A DNA stretch of 64,000 nt from Lepidonotus clava (GCA_936440205.1 OW387136.1:27199927-27263926), one strand, 5' to 3'. Counted from the first letter of the stretch, positions 11,816 to 26,587 are shown. Notes: a model not told the origin generated them from the sequence alone. Made by a program: numbers and translations.

Positions 11816-14800
11816 ATTTTTCATGTCTGACAGTTACATACATCATTATCGCGCAATTGTCAATTGTTATCAAACAAAGTAACCAAGGTAGAATGTTAAC
11901 GTAGTCACTAGGAGATACACATACTAATTGAAAAAAACATGTAACTGTCTTGAAACTCTTCATTTTGTGATTTAATCGAGTCACTCTATTCGAGATACAA
12001 TGCTATTTCATTCGTACGTACATTTCTATTGTCACACGGCAAAACATAGACATTTATGGCACGAGTCAAAGAAAACATTTATCTCTTATTGTGTTTTTTT
12101 TCGGTTAGAGCGAACAACATGTATAACGTCGGCATTCTACCTCGGGTATTTACTCATTAAGCAAATAATACAAAATGTTACCTCACTGTGGATATAACAA
12201 ATGTGCACTGTGGATATAACAAACTTTTTTGAATTTTTGTGATATAAATGGTTTTAAAAGATAGCTGTCCTCTACAAAACATGCAAATGTTATACAGCAT
12301 GAATCACTAACTCGTACAACTTGTTTGTGATGTACATACGGTAACTAAGATTATGAATGTCATAATTTCGAAATAATAAACACACAGACATCGAATCTTA
12401 AAAGCAGTATTGCATGACATAACCTCTGCTGGGATACATCAGTCCTTGTTTCATTTATCTAAAATAAACATAAGAATAGTTCTGTTTAATTGATAAATGG
12501 AGTACCAATGCAGAACACAATGTGGTTTTAATGCATAAAACATGTATCATCAACAATAAAAAGAAAAAAATATATTACGTATAAATATACACAATACACC
12601 GCATTCAGTTTATCATAAAACATGTATAGAAAAATAGTAATATCAGAAAAAAAGTAACTGAACGCGCTAAAATCAATTGCTGGACAAATCCTCATCACAG
12701 AACAAGTTTAACTACAATAACATTCTCTAGCAACGTACAAATGTAGCCATGACTGTGGCAGAATCGCGGGCAAACAAGGTGGTGCAGTCACAAGGAGGGT
12801 CCAAATATCCATATGTCAAAAAGAATTTATAGGAGCTTCCCTACTGAATTGCATTATCGTTTTAATATTGCGAGCAAAAGGCATAACTAATTTTCAGAAC
12901 AATTCAGCCCATCGCCCTTCTGTCATGGTGACTGTCTTTTCGTGAATATCATAATTGGTGTTTCTTAAGAGCGTGTACAATCAAATTATTCAATGCTAAT
13001 GAAATCTAAATGAATACCGCATTTCTTCATCGCGATAGAAAATTTACTGTTATAGGAGGAAGCATATCTAGCAATACAGGCATGTCTGTTTGAAGCAGTA
13101 AATTAAGGTCATATGTCGGTATAATTTTGTTTGTATTTACAAGTAAGGCAAGAATTTAATACTGACTCAAGTTGGAAGTACATCATGTATTTCCTCGACT
13201 TTTCTGGCTCCAAAACAGTACAGATCTTTCACTTTGTAGGAAGTACGTTAACTGCCGGTTATATATAATAATACGTTCAAAGTCACTTCCCATTAAAAAT
13301 AGGAGTGTCTTTACGTTCAGACAACATGTCTAATTTTAGCGCCTACGTCCTTAATGGCATAGAATCTTTAGTCAAAATAATGCATATACATGGCGAGTAG
13401 CTTCTTTTTCTATATAAAAGCAACACTATATCAATGTCAATGGTAAAACGCTTGTATATATGCTTTGTAATGCAGCAGTTTCTCAGTTTCAAGCGTAGAT
13501 TGACCAATGTCCAAAATGTTCGATTTTTAATGTCCAAAAAGGATATCAATATCTTACAACTAGATAGGCCTACGCATTAGGGGTAAAGGTAATGACCCTT
13601 CCCTCTGATTCTAAAGTAAGATTATTTTAAAGCACGTCACAATGACAAATTTTAGTCATTCTGTTAATATGGTGCGCAAACTTAACTATGCAACAACTAC
13701 GAACAATGTTCTTCCATGCGCTTTCCATGAATCAAACTCCTTAGTATTGAAATGTGATAGTTTTAGACAACACTTATGAGACAGCATTGCTTTTAATATA
13801 AATAAAACATTTAAGTGTGAAATCAACCTGTATTAAACCGTGCATCAACTTGACATACTTATGTTTTTAAGTAATTATATGCTAAAAACTGAACGAATTT
13901 CAGCAAGCCTCAATCGAGACAAACTGCTATATTTATATCTATGAGAAATGATTACCGCATTTGAAAATCTCAGTTTTAGAGTATAATGGTCATTATACGT
14001 TTAAATACTTGTATTAGTTTCCGTTTCTGTAACCAGGTGGCAACAGCAGACGCTCAAAATAAAATGCGAGTTACACAAATGGCAAGATGATTCCCTACAA
14101 ATGCTCTCAATCTATAACTACCGATAGCACTTCCGATATTGCGTCAACAAAAATTAGGTTAACCTCTGAATGATATACCGCCACACCGTGCACGTCGTAC
14201 ATGGCATACTTATTGCTCTACGCTATCAACTTTTGTATAACGTATTGCCACAACCAACATACACAACAAATTGATTCCTCTACGCTATCACCACTTACAG
14301 TCAAAAGCAGCCCTACATTATATGGCACCGGGTTATAAACCCACACTTCAGGCACAGAAATCGTTAGCACAATGAATTCAGACAAGGCAGTTTGTAGGAA
14401 ATATTATGCTGGTCAGCATAAGGCTTAGTGAAGATTGTCAGCGCTATGGCACTACCGGCTAAGATATGCTCATTACCATTGTTTCTGAACATAAATCAGA
14501 CCATTGCTTCCTAGGACACGTTCGTACAGTACTAAACTAACCCGTGCAGAAAAAAGTATTTGGTCCGCTAACACCACCTGCCTCTCCGAGTAAAAATTAT
14601 ATCAAAATAGAAGAAACCACTAAAGCTCTTTCTTCTGTCCAAATTGTATATACACAAACACCACATATTATAAAATAATTTACAGATTTTACCCCTTAAT
14701 TAAATACGGACCCCATTACACATAAAAACTGACGATTCATAGAAGCCAAAAAATACAAATTTTCCACTCTGGACTCACGATTAAAAAAAGTATACTAGAC

Positions 14801-14938
14801 AGACGTACCCACCAGTCAAACTAGAAGAAGACCATATATACCACCGATTAAGATACACATCAATAAAATATACCTGACCGTTTTTAATGCTGGTTTAACA
14901 TAGTATATAAAGTATTGCAGATGACGTAGGGAGTGGTC
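11816..14938. other. AT-rich spacer downstream of DPY19L3
   Basis: No coding region supported. A two-copy tandem (cactgtggatataacaaa) lies at about 12185-12225. The part next to 14939 should hold the DPY19L3 3' untranslated region; its poly(A) site was not identified. Confidence 0.4.
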
Positions 14939-17900
14939 CTACTGTTTGTCGCTCCGACTTTTTTTGACGGGCAGCACTTTGTAGACGCGGAACGTTTTAT
15001 TGGTGAACACTGACTTGAAATACTTGGTGTATTCTCGACTACCATGTCGAATCTTATCGCAGAACCGTGGTACCTTGGACTTGACGAGGTCAGGAAGAGA
15101 GGCCCCGCTGTCTGGGATCTGTTGGGGACAGAAGTCAGCTATTAATAAAAACATATATCAACGAGTATATGACAGTATTGATTTGCCCCTCTGTTCTTGT
15201 TATAATAGGTTCATTGATGCATTAATCGTCTTCAGCCATGATTTATAGATGCAGTGGAGCAGACGGGACAGACGCATGTTCCGTTGCGCCAGTAGAGTAG
15301 CTTTTTTGGTTTCGAGAGTTTTCTACGGACTTAAAGGGACGTTCTCGTCCTGAGACGGACGTAATTTGCTACGTTGTAACCCCATGCCAGCCGCGCCAAA
15401 TTCGCGACGTGACCAATGACGTTGCGTTATTACGTTCTGAAAGGGCAAAACACGTCCCCAGTAAGGCTGTTGCTACGCTAACGTCGGCGGACTTATCTCA
15501 GTGAACTCACGGACGAGACAGCCCCTTTAAATTACTAAAAAATAATTGTTTTGGGGGTTTTCTTTACAATGGCAGGTAAATGGTCACAGTTTTCTCGACT
15601 AGAGATTCCTTTAAATTTCATTTCTTACCAGCGTGTTCAATATACGTACTACACATTCGATTGTTCGGCGGATAATGTATGATACGTACTATTCCATTGT
15701 CAATATCAATCAGATCAGGTAGCCTGCAGTTTCCCCGGGAAGGTGCCATACAAATGGAATCTTCTAGTAGGACGTAGGAAACGTCGTACTTAGTGAATAT
15801 TGCATGGATTTCTTCTGGGGTCCTTCGTCCGTACATCTGATAAAGCTATTGAAAAAGAAAAATGATAGATATATTTGAAAAGAAATCTTTAAGATATAAT
15901 TCTCATAACAAACCTAAGCTCGTTTACACAAAATAGATTACAAAACAGTATTTATGTTCGATTTACTACAAATATGTATTGATTGTAGGTATTCTATCAA
16001 CTATCGAAGACGTGGTTCACGGAAAACAACATTCAGTTCCGACTTAGATTTGTAAGTGACAAAGTTTTGGAAACTCAAATGACTGTAGAAATATATTCCG
16101 TGGGTCAGAGTTTAGCCTATGGTAAAGGATAAACAATGGAAAAAATACAATAACATCATTGAAACCCCCTTCCTTTTGTTGACTTGAATCAATGCAGATC
16201 CGCTTAATACTTTACACTAGCCTAAATAAGCCTCTTCCAATGTTTTTATTTCGTTATTTGAGTTTTCAAAATTTCGTTACTGTTGGTTATTGTAATGCGT
16301 TACCAGTACTACCTCCATCTTAATGGCGTATAATATCTCATGTCACAAATTTAACACAAAAGTACCTCTTTGGTGCGTTGACGGAGGTGCTTGTCCTCGT
16401 AGTGGGGGTGGTTGGTGATGGGGCGCCCGGTGCACAGTTTGACCCCCGCCAATAACTGCATGCTTCCAGTAATAGCCGCAGTCTCCGCCGTGCTCTTTCT
16501 GGTTGTAGAAATGTTTATCATTATACAATTATCAAAAAAGTGAAATGAACTGCGTAAATCCAGATGCAAAGAGTTGGGTAGGGTTCAGGTTTTTAAAATT
16601 ATTCTGGTTTACTAACTTGTTTCGACTGTTGACGGTCTTTTTCTGAATATGTATTTGACACTATCAACTACCCACGTTTCCTAATAACACGTTTTAGTTA
16701 AATGGAATACATGTAATAAATTCAGGAAATGCGACAATGTAGCACAAATGGCGCCACGAATCCTAGTTAATGACTATCCTTTCAAATATTTGGATATAAT
16801 ATGGTAACTGGTAATGATTTATTTTCTCACTTTATCCAGTTCATAAGGTCGACGGTATCTGGGTCGTAGAATTCTCTGAGGTCTTCCAGATCACGAAGTG
16901 CCTTAGGTAACACCTAAACCAAAAAGCTTTATGTATGAAACATATTACAGTACATGGAGGTATACAACCTGAGCTTTGAGTCATTAAGCCCGACGAAAAA
17001 AAGACACTTTAAATTCAAGTGACAGTATTCACTAGTTTTCACTAATATCACCATTGGTCGAAATGCTCATATATAACGTAAGAAAAATATGAAATTAAAG
17101 AAATCAATAATACGTACCAGATGTAGGAAACATACAAATACTGCGATCGTTAAAAAGTGGCGAACAGCTGCAACCTGGAAATGAAAAACATCAGTTTAGT
17201 TTTCATAGAAATGTCTGTAACATAATGTCACAGGGAAATTATATTTACATGACCCTTGGTGCCAAGGAGGGATAATATGATATACTCGTTCAAAATTAGA
17301 CACTTACAGAATCGAATAGGCAGCTGTTGGGGCAATCGAATGGAGTACCCGAACCTGACGATGAGTATCTTTTCTTACCTTCCTTAGAAATACATGAGGA
17401 TTGTTTAACTTTATTTTATCATCAGGGTAAAATTTAGCGTTACCACACGCTGAGAAATGACTTACTGCCTTGGTGGAGGTGATGCTGCAGCGCTCCAGCA
17501 GCCAGGTGGTGACGATCTTGTCACTGACGCCAACAGCGGCCAGCACACACATGTAGGGGGTCCACAGGTACTTCATGCGTAAGGTGGAGATGGCGAGCAG
17601 CCCGAAGAAGACGGTCTGCACCACGTGGTAGGCCAGGTCGGGCCGCTCCTGGAACATGTGCTCCTCAGGCTCGTCGGCCAGGGTCGACCTCTTACTGCTT
17701 CACGAGAAACAGGTTATATGAGTTGATCGTCGATCGCATTCATCAAAATGTTTATTAGTACAGTGGTGATAATTTAGTAATTGTGGCTAGTGATAGTAAA
17801 GAAAAGTGTTCTGTTCCAATGTTCATCATAGGTATTTGAATTCATACACATGAATTCTTGAGTTTCGAATTCTCCGAGAATGTAACAGTGGGAGTGAGGG

Positions 17901-20900
17901 AGGCGGTTGTGTGTAGTTTGCTACAATCGCTCATTTCAATCACATTCAAGCATACATTTAAGTTATTTTCCTTATTTCTTGAAGCATTGATTACCTAGGT
18001 CTATGTCAATTGTCTTAAACTCTAGCAAATGTATATTCATAACACTTATTATCCCTCACACCGGAAGGAATACCTGCGACTGAAAATACCATATTATGAA
18101 ATAATTTGTGGTGCTCTGTTCAGACCAGGAGGAAGGACACGTACCTAACTTTCTGCAGGTAGGCTATGACTAGGATGGCGACCATAACGGCGTGGGTATA
18201 GGCATAGATGGGGAAGACGAGCGTGCGCGTGGTGCGCTCGAATACGTCCTGACCGATGAAGGCAAAGGCAGCGTTACACAGGTAGAGGCGCACATCGAAG
18301 TCGCGCTGACTGAAAGGCCCAGAGGAATAGTGACAGCATACAAGTCCAAACGTCTAGTAATACTGTATCAATTCGGCGGCATGTTTTAATGTTTTAATGT
18401 AATATATAGTAAAAAAGGTTTTAATACAGTATCAAAGCTTCCAGCTTTGATACACATGAGGCGGCGATATTAATAATATTAATGATTTATTGTGGTAGGT
18501 CTGAACTGACACTATAGTGACAATCTGAAAAAAATATCAAACTTAGAAGTGTAGACACTGACAGCAGCAAAAAAACTTATTGACAGTGTGACGCCTATGT
18601 TTTATCATTGAATGGGAATGATTCAGACACTGACAGTGACTTAGGCCTAGACATATCAAAGTTCAGATTGAATATTTTGGTGGTAGGTCTGAAAAAATGA
18701 CACTATAGTGACAATTTCTCAAATCTTTTAATCTTTGGATCATAAATAATTGCTTTTGGAGACGCCATAATATATTGACAGTGTCGGAGGGGGCTTAGGC
18801 CTAGCCTATCTGAGTCTGAGTCCAGTCATTTTTTCATACCATCTGTAAAATATTATTGCAAGCTTTTCCAGGCCTAAAATGAACAAACTATATGATAAAT
18901 AGGACCATGAGATATAGGAAAACATAGATATATACATGGATTTCATTTTGATAGGCCTAATAATGTCTAAATAATTATTTTTCAGATTGCCAGTGTCCGA
19001 CCAATGCGCGTTAGGCCTCTTGCCAAGTTTAGGCGTAGTATAATTTCAAATGCTGAAAAAAAAAAGAACCCACCTTTAACGCCTCGAGTCCTCAATGCGT
19101 TTCAATGCGTATATCCTCCCAATTGATGCGTTTAATGTCATCCTGGTTTCCTGAGTTCAAAGTATCGATGCAGGCGTGACGGGGAGAGAACCCGGCGAAG
19201 GGTTGACGGCGCCATGTTGTGACAGTGCCTCCACGTGTCCGATCGATCCAATGTTTTCCCTTCAATACGAACGCATGGTTCCCGCATGAATTGTCAATGT
19301 GTTGTATGCGTTTAAGGGTATCCAGACATCAAAATATATATATTGAAAGCATCAGATACCGGCGTAATCCGGGTAAACAGGCGGAGAAGGCGCAGCCCCC
19401 GGTAACAACCAACCGTCCCCGCCGCCAGCGTGGGGCGGTCTGACAGTGTGACCGGGGGAGGCGAAGGATTGCAAGAAAATGGCGCGATGCATTTACGCGT
19501 TTAGACGCGTTATTTCGCATTATTTTCGATTCTGGGACAGTGGGAGGCTTAGCTATGGGTCGAAATGTATCTGTGTATACCAATAACTAAGGTTAGAACG
19601 ATCGATTTCATGGTGAAATAGGCCTGCAAATTTGATGGACTTTGACCTAGATCCCTTCCTGCCCGATCGAAAGCGAGGCTGTAAGCAATGGCGCCCGGGA
19701 GCTCGGTTACCGACCGATATAACGGTTTGGATTCCGGGCTTGTATGTCTAATTTGTCACAATTTGGCCCATTTTGACAATTTATTTGTATTCTATATATC
19801 CAAATCTCAGTAATGAAAGCCAAAATAAGTCCAAGTATAGGTTATCTAAGCCGTTCCAGGAGATTGTGACAGGGTTTCATTCGGGGGTGGGACATGGTAA
19901 CGCGTTACACCGACCTAGCAAAGTGTGATCCTCTAATTCGGCGGCGGGTTTAAACGTTTAAACGTAAAACGGTTAGAAAGTATTATGCCGCCTCATAACA
20001 AGAACTAATAGAATAATGTTAAACTTTTAATATTGCAATTATCTATTGCCTAATACATGTACTGCTTACTTTGCATATAGTAGACATGCGGATATAGTGG
20101 ACTGTTAGCTCTGAACCAAGGTGTCCACTATAATATGAAGTGTACTGTATATAACTTCTCTTCTTTATCATTTATCAAGCGATTAAACATTTTCATTCTC
20201 TAACAGTCCATGATTTACCTAAAAGGTCAGGTATCCAATATATTGCCGGATTAAAACCGTTTCGGTTATTTGTGACTTTAAGATATAAACTTACCTCAAC
20301 TCTCCGTATACTCCAAACTTTGTGAGCACGAACTTCCCTATGTGCTCGTCCGCCTCCTGTTGTGTTAGAACCTAAACGAAAAACGTTCAATCTTAAGTAA
20401 AGGCAGTTTTAACAATTGATCAGTAGTTTCCTAGATATCCTTGAGTGGATCTTATCATAGATTAGTAAATTCGTATGGGATGAATCAAGTTATATTTTTT
20501 CACTTCCACAAGTTTATGAAATGGCATACTACCCCGCTACCGGTATTTGTTGTTTATTTGCTAATTTTTTTCGGACTTATCTTAAATCTGTCAACTGATG
20601 AATTCTTACCTTGGCTGTGGCGTTGAATATTGCCATGAGGAGAAATACGAGGATTATGTAGAATATTACTGTCAGACAGTTTCTGATCACTCCCTCAGGT
20701 CGCACCCTCTGCTGTAAAAGGAACAAAATTCAATTAAATAACAAGAAAGAAAATGCCTAATAACGAATACTACAATCAAAAGCTAGTCGCCTTGAACACT
20801 TCCTTTGGGTATGAGTGACCTGTACACATCACTAGCCCGGGTACTGGAAATTTTAGAGTGAACTACCAATGTTTCGCTTTTTCTTCTATTCTATAATGAC

Positions 20901-23900
20901 TCTTTTGAATAGATAAATCTTCCTAGAATTTACATCAGTATATTTTTCAATGTGTCGTCAGGAGACCAGGGGTGACACTGAGTGATAACACAACAAGAGT
21001 AAAATGTACCTGTATTGCCATGACGACGAGGGCTGCGGCGATGAAGCTGAGGCAGGGCCCGCTGAGCAGCATGGTGTTGCCGAACTGGGACAGACACACG
21101 GCCAACAGGGACCCCAGCTGGAGCAGGTACACGTTACGGAGCTACGGGCACGAAATGCACACGGTTAGAGTAGGCCAACGTTGTTATAGCATGATGCTGC
21201 TATAAAGAAGTTAATAGATTATGTCAAAACAAGTCTTAAGTGAGATGATCTTGACTCATTTTTCTGCAAAGAGTTTCTCATCTAATAGGGAAGCGGAAAA
21301 GTGTCAGTCACATGCCAAGTTTTGTGGGTGACCCAAAACCGGGATGTAGTCTGGGTTAATGAAGTAATATTAAGAACCAGAATAAAAAAATTAAATTATC
21401 TTAAAATAGGAGGTAAGAAATGTATGTTGAATATTATTATTTGAGGTGACGATTTGAATTTTTTTTTAAAGTTGCATTCTGAGCTAATTTGACAAAACCT
21501 CTTTTATATTTTATTATTGTAGCTCATATTCACTGAATAGTCTGGAGACCAAACTAGACTTATGTGTGTGGTAAATTTTGGTTTTTACATTAAATATTGA
21601 TTATTTCTTCATCGGAGTGGAAAATTCTCCAGCTGAAGAGTATTCTAAATGGTGATCTCAAATTTTTCACATTCAAGATTAAACTAAAATTAATTTGACA
21701 ATTGCTGACAACAGCAGACAGGTAAAGCTGCCAGAAGATTACCTTTTTGTGGTTTGGTCTTGCTCAGAAGAGGTAAAATCTGAAGGATCAGTCTGAAAGT
21801 TTGAAACGCTGAAGGAGTTTTTGTCTGGAGACAGAAACTCCCTCCGGCATCTTTAAACACGATTATTACCTAATTCAGAATTGATTGAAGCTTATATCAA
21901 GTTTGATATAGGTCTTACTGGCTGAGATGTATTTGATCCTACTAAAATTGGGAAAAAATATTTTTCAAACTGAATTAGCTCAGAGTGCAACTTTAAATCA
22001 GACAGGAATCTGAAAACTTACTTTCCTTACAAAATCAACATGAAATACATGTTATTTTGGTGAGATTTGGGATACGTTCTAACTGAGCACGTTTAAAAGT
22101 CTACCTTGCTGAGAGGCACGAAGCCCAGGACCTGGACGGCGAAGAGCGCCATGGCCTGAAGCAGCAGGACGAACTGGTTGAACTGCCAGGTCACGCTGAA
22201 CAGGAAGGTGCACACTCCGATACCAGCCAGGTGCAGCCACTGGGAAGAATAAGGTCTTTTATTTCAAAATGTGTTCTATTTAAATAACATAACGTAAGAG
22301 GCACGTAAACATAAGTGATCTTATATTCCGATTTACATCTCATAACACAAATAACAGCAAAATTAAACATTTTTGGTCTCTAGCCTTACGACATTGGCGC
22401 CTGGCCCATCACGCAAGTTCAGTGAATTTAACGTTAACCAGTGGAACTAATCACTTGACAATCCCGCTCGGATTTGCAATTTCTGATTAGACAGGCCTGA
22501 ACAACGTTTTTAAGATATCTTTTTCAATGTTTCAGAATGATGCAATTAAAGCTTCCATTAAAATAAGCGTTTTAAACCGTAGACTGATCTCCTGATGATA
22601 AAAAGTACATCCTTGTGTATAATTGACATCTGGTACTAACATTTTTCCGGTTCTGATTCACTTGCGGCTTGAAGTAGACGGTGATGAAGGCCAACTGTAG
22701 CCAGAGGAACGGCAGGGCGAAGCTCTCCCGGAGGGGAATAACAAAACTGACGCGGGTTGTGTCCTCCCTGAAAGATGAGAGAGCCTGCCGTTACTAGCAT
22801 TTATACACATGTTCATCCAGAGTGAACGACAGCACTAGCCTTAAGAAGTTCATAAGCAAATCACTACAGGACTGACAGAACTACTTGTGGATCCTGTTTG
22901 TATTTGTCTGGAGAATTATCTTCGGTCCAGTTGTCTTTATTTATTATTCTATGCTATAGAGGCGGTAAGCGGAGTTGTTATAATGACATATAGATCTGTG
23001 GCTTATAACGTTTCAACCCCCTCCCGCCCCCTCGGTCTCCTTTAAAAAAAAATTAAACCTCGTTTTAAACACATTCAAGCGAACTGAAATCTGACAAGAA
23101 GAATTTTTGCAATGGTCTTCATGTGTGCTCAAGTGTAATGGCATAAAACGATTCATTACGGTCGTTATATCTATATATGTTCCACAAAAATTAAGCTTTT
23201 AAAAATAGTGTTACTTGTTGAAGATGTAGAAGGCGGCGGCGAGCAGCCCGGCGAGCCAGGACCCACTGATGAGCCAGGTGATGGCGTATAATGCGCCCAC
23301 CAACAACCCGTGCAGCGCGAAGATCGTGTTGATGTAGAAATGCACAGGCTCGAACCACTTCTGAAGTATCAACATGGTTTAGGTCAGTAACACGAACATT
23401 TCCACGGCGCACTTTATTTGGCATAATGAAAAACCCTTAAGAAATAGTCGGAAGTATGCATGGTGTTCGCGAGTAAGGTTTTGGACACTATGTATATTTC
23501 AACCTTTTTATTCATATTCATCCCCACCCCCACATCCACCCCCGCACCCGCACCCACAACCGCACCCACACCCACACCCACACCCACTGGTAACCGGCCC
23601 TTACAAAACGTGTAGTCCCGGACTGGGCCTTACCTGGAGTACTGGCACCGTCTTGTAGAACGCGGCGAGCACCACCTCCTGGTAGATGTTCATACGGGCC
23701 AAGATGTTGATGGTTCGACCATGCTCCGTTAGGTTATCCGACATCAAATCCGCTATGCCTATGCACATACAGAAGCAATTAAGTCAGTCATGATAGTGAA
23801 TTTGAACAGAAACTGGTCCAACAAAAAAAAAAGCAATAAAAAATGTAAGTCTACGACTTATGAGTGACTATGAGTATTTGATTTGATGTTACCTCTATTT

Positions 23901-26587
23901 AGTAATTTATCGTATGATGGAAAGAAATAACGGCTATTTTAAAAACTCAAAATAATGTGCCTGGTGTTTGAGTACCTTTTGAAACTGAGGGTGAGTTGAC
24001 AAGTTGTTTGTAGTACGAGTAGTACAGGCCTGACTCCGTCCGGAAGGAAATTTCTCTCTCAACCTCCTGGAAATAAATAGAAGTGTAAACACACCTATCA
24101 TAAAGTTAAGATGTAAACATCGATTTATTTAAGAACAGCTGATAACATATACAAGCTACAACTACTCTGCTTGGCAGGTACCGAAAGATCTGACAAGTAA
24201 ATGGATATGGTGTTCAAGCCTTCACTATTAATAGATCACTGGTCCAGCATTGGGGAACATTACCTTGATGCTGCTGAAGAACATAAAGTTCTCGTGCTGC
24301 AGCTTGGCGTAGACGGGGTAGTAGTACACGCAGGAAACTACACACACGATCAGACCCAAACCCACCCACAGTTTACCGAGCAGGTTGAACCACTCTGACT
24401 GAGCAGCTCCCGGCGGGGGGCGGCCATAGACCCGCCTCTCCTCCCGCTCTACCTGCTGCCTTTGTCGGCACTCGGCTGACCGTATGTCCAGGGGTAGAGT
24501 CCCCGTACCCTTCCGTCTCCGTAACGCCGGCATGACTGAGCTGGGAGGTTTGGTGATGCTTATATTATATAGTGCTTTACGTTGCGTTTTTGATGTTTAC
24601 TGCTGCACTTTATGCAACTAGTAGTTTCAAAGCTAATATTGTTTAACTTAGTACAACTGTTTCAATTCTTGATCTTCAGTTAAAAGTGTCAGTCTCTCGC
24701 TCTATTTACTAAAAGGAATTCCTAAATGATTAGCTGCTGTTGTTTCTACTGCCGCTAGTTCTATCCCAATTGAAGCGGTGTTACTTGATCCTCACGTAAA
24801 CGTGGAATACTAAAGATTGTTCTTATAATCCTATAGTGCCTGTGTATAGCAGCTCGTTTATCCTAGCTTCAGTCCGAGGGTCTAAGGTTGAAGGTATTGG
24901 GAATAGGATGAAAACACGTTCCTGCTTCTCACTTATTAATGTGAAGAGGCAGTGGCTATAATACGTGGCTGGTGGTGGCTGGTGGCCGGCCGTGGGCTGG
25001 GCGATCAATAACCGATAAGTGGACGAGCAGGGCTGGTCTGATCAGACAATTGATCACCTCAGAGGAGGAGGAGGAGGCAGGCCGACAACCCGAGACTGTG
25101 TACAGGGGTCCGTGAACCACGCCCGACGCAAGCTTGAACTGCTCCACTTTGGTCATCGGACGTCAAACGACCATCAGGCGATAGGCATCGCTGTATACTG
25201 GACCAAGATCGTAGCAGCTAATGGAGCGTGACGCCTTTGATGGAGCGATATACATGGCTGAACACAGGCTGCCATCGCCACTCCACCCTCCCCCAGCCCC
25301 AGCCCCGACCCGGCCACCTGCTCCCACACCCCCTCCCCCTCCCTCACTCACCCGCCCACCTACAATCAGCCACCGAAAATCAATAGGTCGACAGAAGGAA
25401 GTCTCTTGTGTACAGGTAACCATGGCAACCTCACCAATAGACACTTACGCACGTGCACCACATGGTAGAAGTAAAGGGGTTGGACTGCTATGATCTGGCT
25501 GGCATAATAAGCTGTTTGTGTTGGAGATATAGATTGGCGTTATGGAGTATAACGGTAATGACAAACGGTACATACCACCTGGTGGGTCTACTTTATCAGT
25601 GTAATGCCATTACACCAGAGTGATATAAAAGACATCATTTCATAAAGTGTTCTTGGTGTATATAGTCATAGCAAAATGAAACATCTGGACATCCTCAATA
25701 ATCGTTTTTAGTATTCCTTCTTTCAAAGCAAGTATGGGAATTCATTTTTCAAGAATGATCGTGTTTCATTGAGGAATAACGGTACGTGTATTCTATACCA
25801 GCCGGTCAAACAATGGGAATAATGTAGGGGTTAATCAAGAGTACATGTACATTTTCTCACTGGCATTTCACGGTATGTCAACTTTAAAGCGACCTCTTCA
25901 AACAGGGACGCCATTTTAGACAAATTAACAATTCAGTTACGTTATATAACGCCAAGAATTAACTTCAAAATAATGCATACCTTTTGAGGTGTAGTTAAAA
26001 TGCTATTAAGGCAGGGACATAATGCAACTGGTGAAAGTGGATTATGAAACTTACCTGCCCTGTTAGCAGGTAATCCTTATTAAATGTTAAGGTGAGATTT
26101 TTTAAATAAGCAAAACAAATGTCTATCTTTTAATAAATATGAGGTTTTCTATTAAAAAGTTCAACATCGAAAGTGAAATTGTTTACCCTTGGGATACGAC
26201 ACGTTGCCATTACATGGGCTATTTTTCAGAGTAATTGCTATAGCACTGGACGTGGTCACTCACCTTAATATTGGAGAACCATAGATCATTTTCGTGTAAG
26301 GTTAGCATATAGGTGGCGTGCGTGACACTGGCAGCTAGCAGTAAGCCAATGCCAAGCAACAGGCTGAGCCAAGAGACACAGGTAGGGAGGGCCAACCAGC
26401 AAGAGGGGGCACCCCTGACCGCAGAGCCTGGGTCACCTCTGGCCGACTCTGGGGCAGCGCCATTCTCCTCTGAGTTTTCGTCCGCAGGTGTGGCTCTAGG
26501 TACGCTGGATGAGGAGTTGCTCTGCGGGTGGCTGGAGGACAGGGTGACATTAGTCCGCTTCCTACGGTGCCGCACCTCACTCTCCAT
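14939..26587 (-). CDS. DPY19L3: DPY19L3-type protein C-mannosyltransferase, complete, 16 coding exons
   Basis: Sixteen exons join with matching phases into 773 residues (human DPY19L3: about 716). Exons, 5' to 3': 26264-26587 (or 24264-24533), 23976-24066, 23634-23758, 23215-23360, 22662-22767, 22105-22239, 21010-21141, 20610-20711, 20295-20371, 18145-18309, 17466-17694, 17118-17174, 16831-16913, 16366-16498, 15629-15845, 14939-15138. Diagnostic stretches: LHENDLWFSNIK, EVEREISFRTESGLYYSYYK, TWQFNQF, LREFYDPDTVDLMNWI, GSMQLLAGVKLCTG, NHPHYEDKHLRQRTKE and a C-terminal PRFCDKI...NKTFRVYKV, all close to DPY19L3 rather than L1. Role by family: an ER multi-pass enzyme that moves mannose from dolichol-phosphate-mannose onto Trp of WxxW/WxxC motifs in thrombospondin repeats. 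Many hydrophobic segments are visible. Introns hold MITE-like sequence, for example 15331-15530. A CA-rich simple repeat lies at 23520-23590. Confidence 0.95.
15331..15530. repeat. Small MITE in the last DPY19L3 intron
   Basis: Inverted ends TTAAAGGGACGTTCTCGTCC and GGACGAGACAGCCCCTTTAA bound a 200-bp GC-richer segment inside an AT-rich intron. No coding potential. The target duplication is not clear. Confidence 0.55.
18420..18800. repeat. Intronic repeat fragments with a 10-bp hairpin
   Basis: GTATCAAAGC-ttcca-GCTTTGATAC at about 18430-18454 is a perfect small hairpin. The phrase 'ggtaggtctgaa...tgacactatagtgacaat' occurs twice (about 18495 and 18682). An AT-rich 'ttcggcggc' segment before it resembles one at about 19938. 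This is dispersed non-coding repeat within the DPY19L3 intron. Confidence 0.4.
23520..23590. repeat. C-rich simple repeat (CACCC/CCCACA)n
   Basis: An imperfect run of cacccg/cacaccc units in a DPY19L3 intron, directly upstream (in plus coordinates) of exon 23634-23758. Confidence 0.8.
24264..24533 (-). CDS. DPY19L3: DPY19L3 alternative first coding exon B (divergent loop)
   Basis: 90 codons from ATG at 24533 to a GTAATG donor, phase 0, joining the same second exon. It encodes a basic head (MPALRRRKG), its own TM1, and LQHENFMFFSSIK where exon A has LHENDLWFSNIK. It therefore gives a 755-residue isoform with a different N-terminus and altered first lumenal residues. Alternative promoters are implied because each exon carries its own start codon. 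Confidence 0.8.
26264..26587 (-). CDS. DPY19L3: DPY19L3 alternative first coding exon A (canonical loop)
   Basis: 108 codons from ATG at 26587 to a GTGAGT donor, phase 0. It encodes a Ser/Pro-rich cytosolic head, TM1, and the lumenal start LHENDLWFSNIK, which matches the vertebrate family closely. It splices in frame to the exon at 23976-24066. Confidence 0.85.

Noticed and set aside
25221-25493. Pro-rich plus-strand frame and Gly-rich minus-strand frame
   Set aside because: Both arise from a C-rich simple sequence; no splice or homology support.
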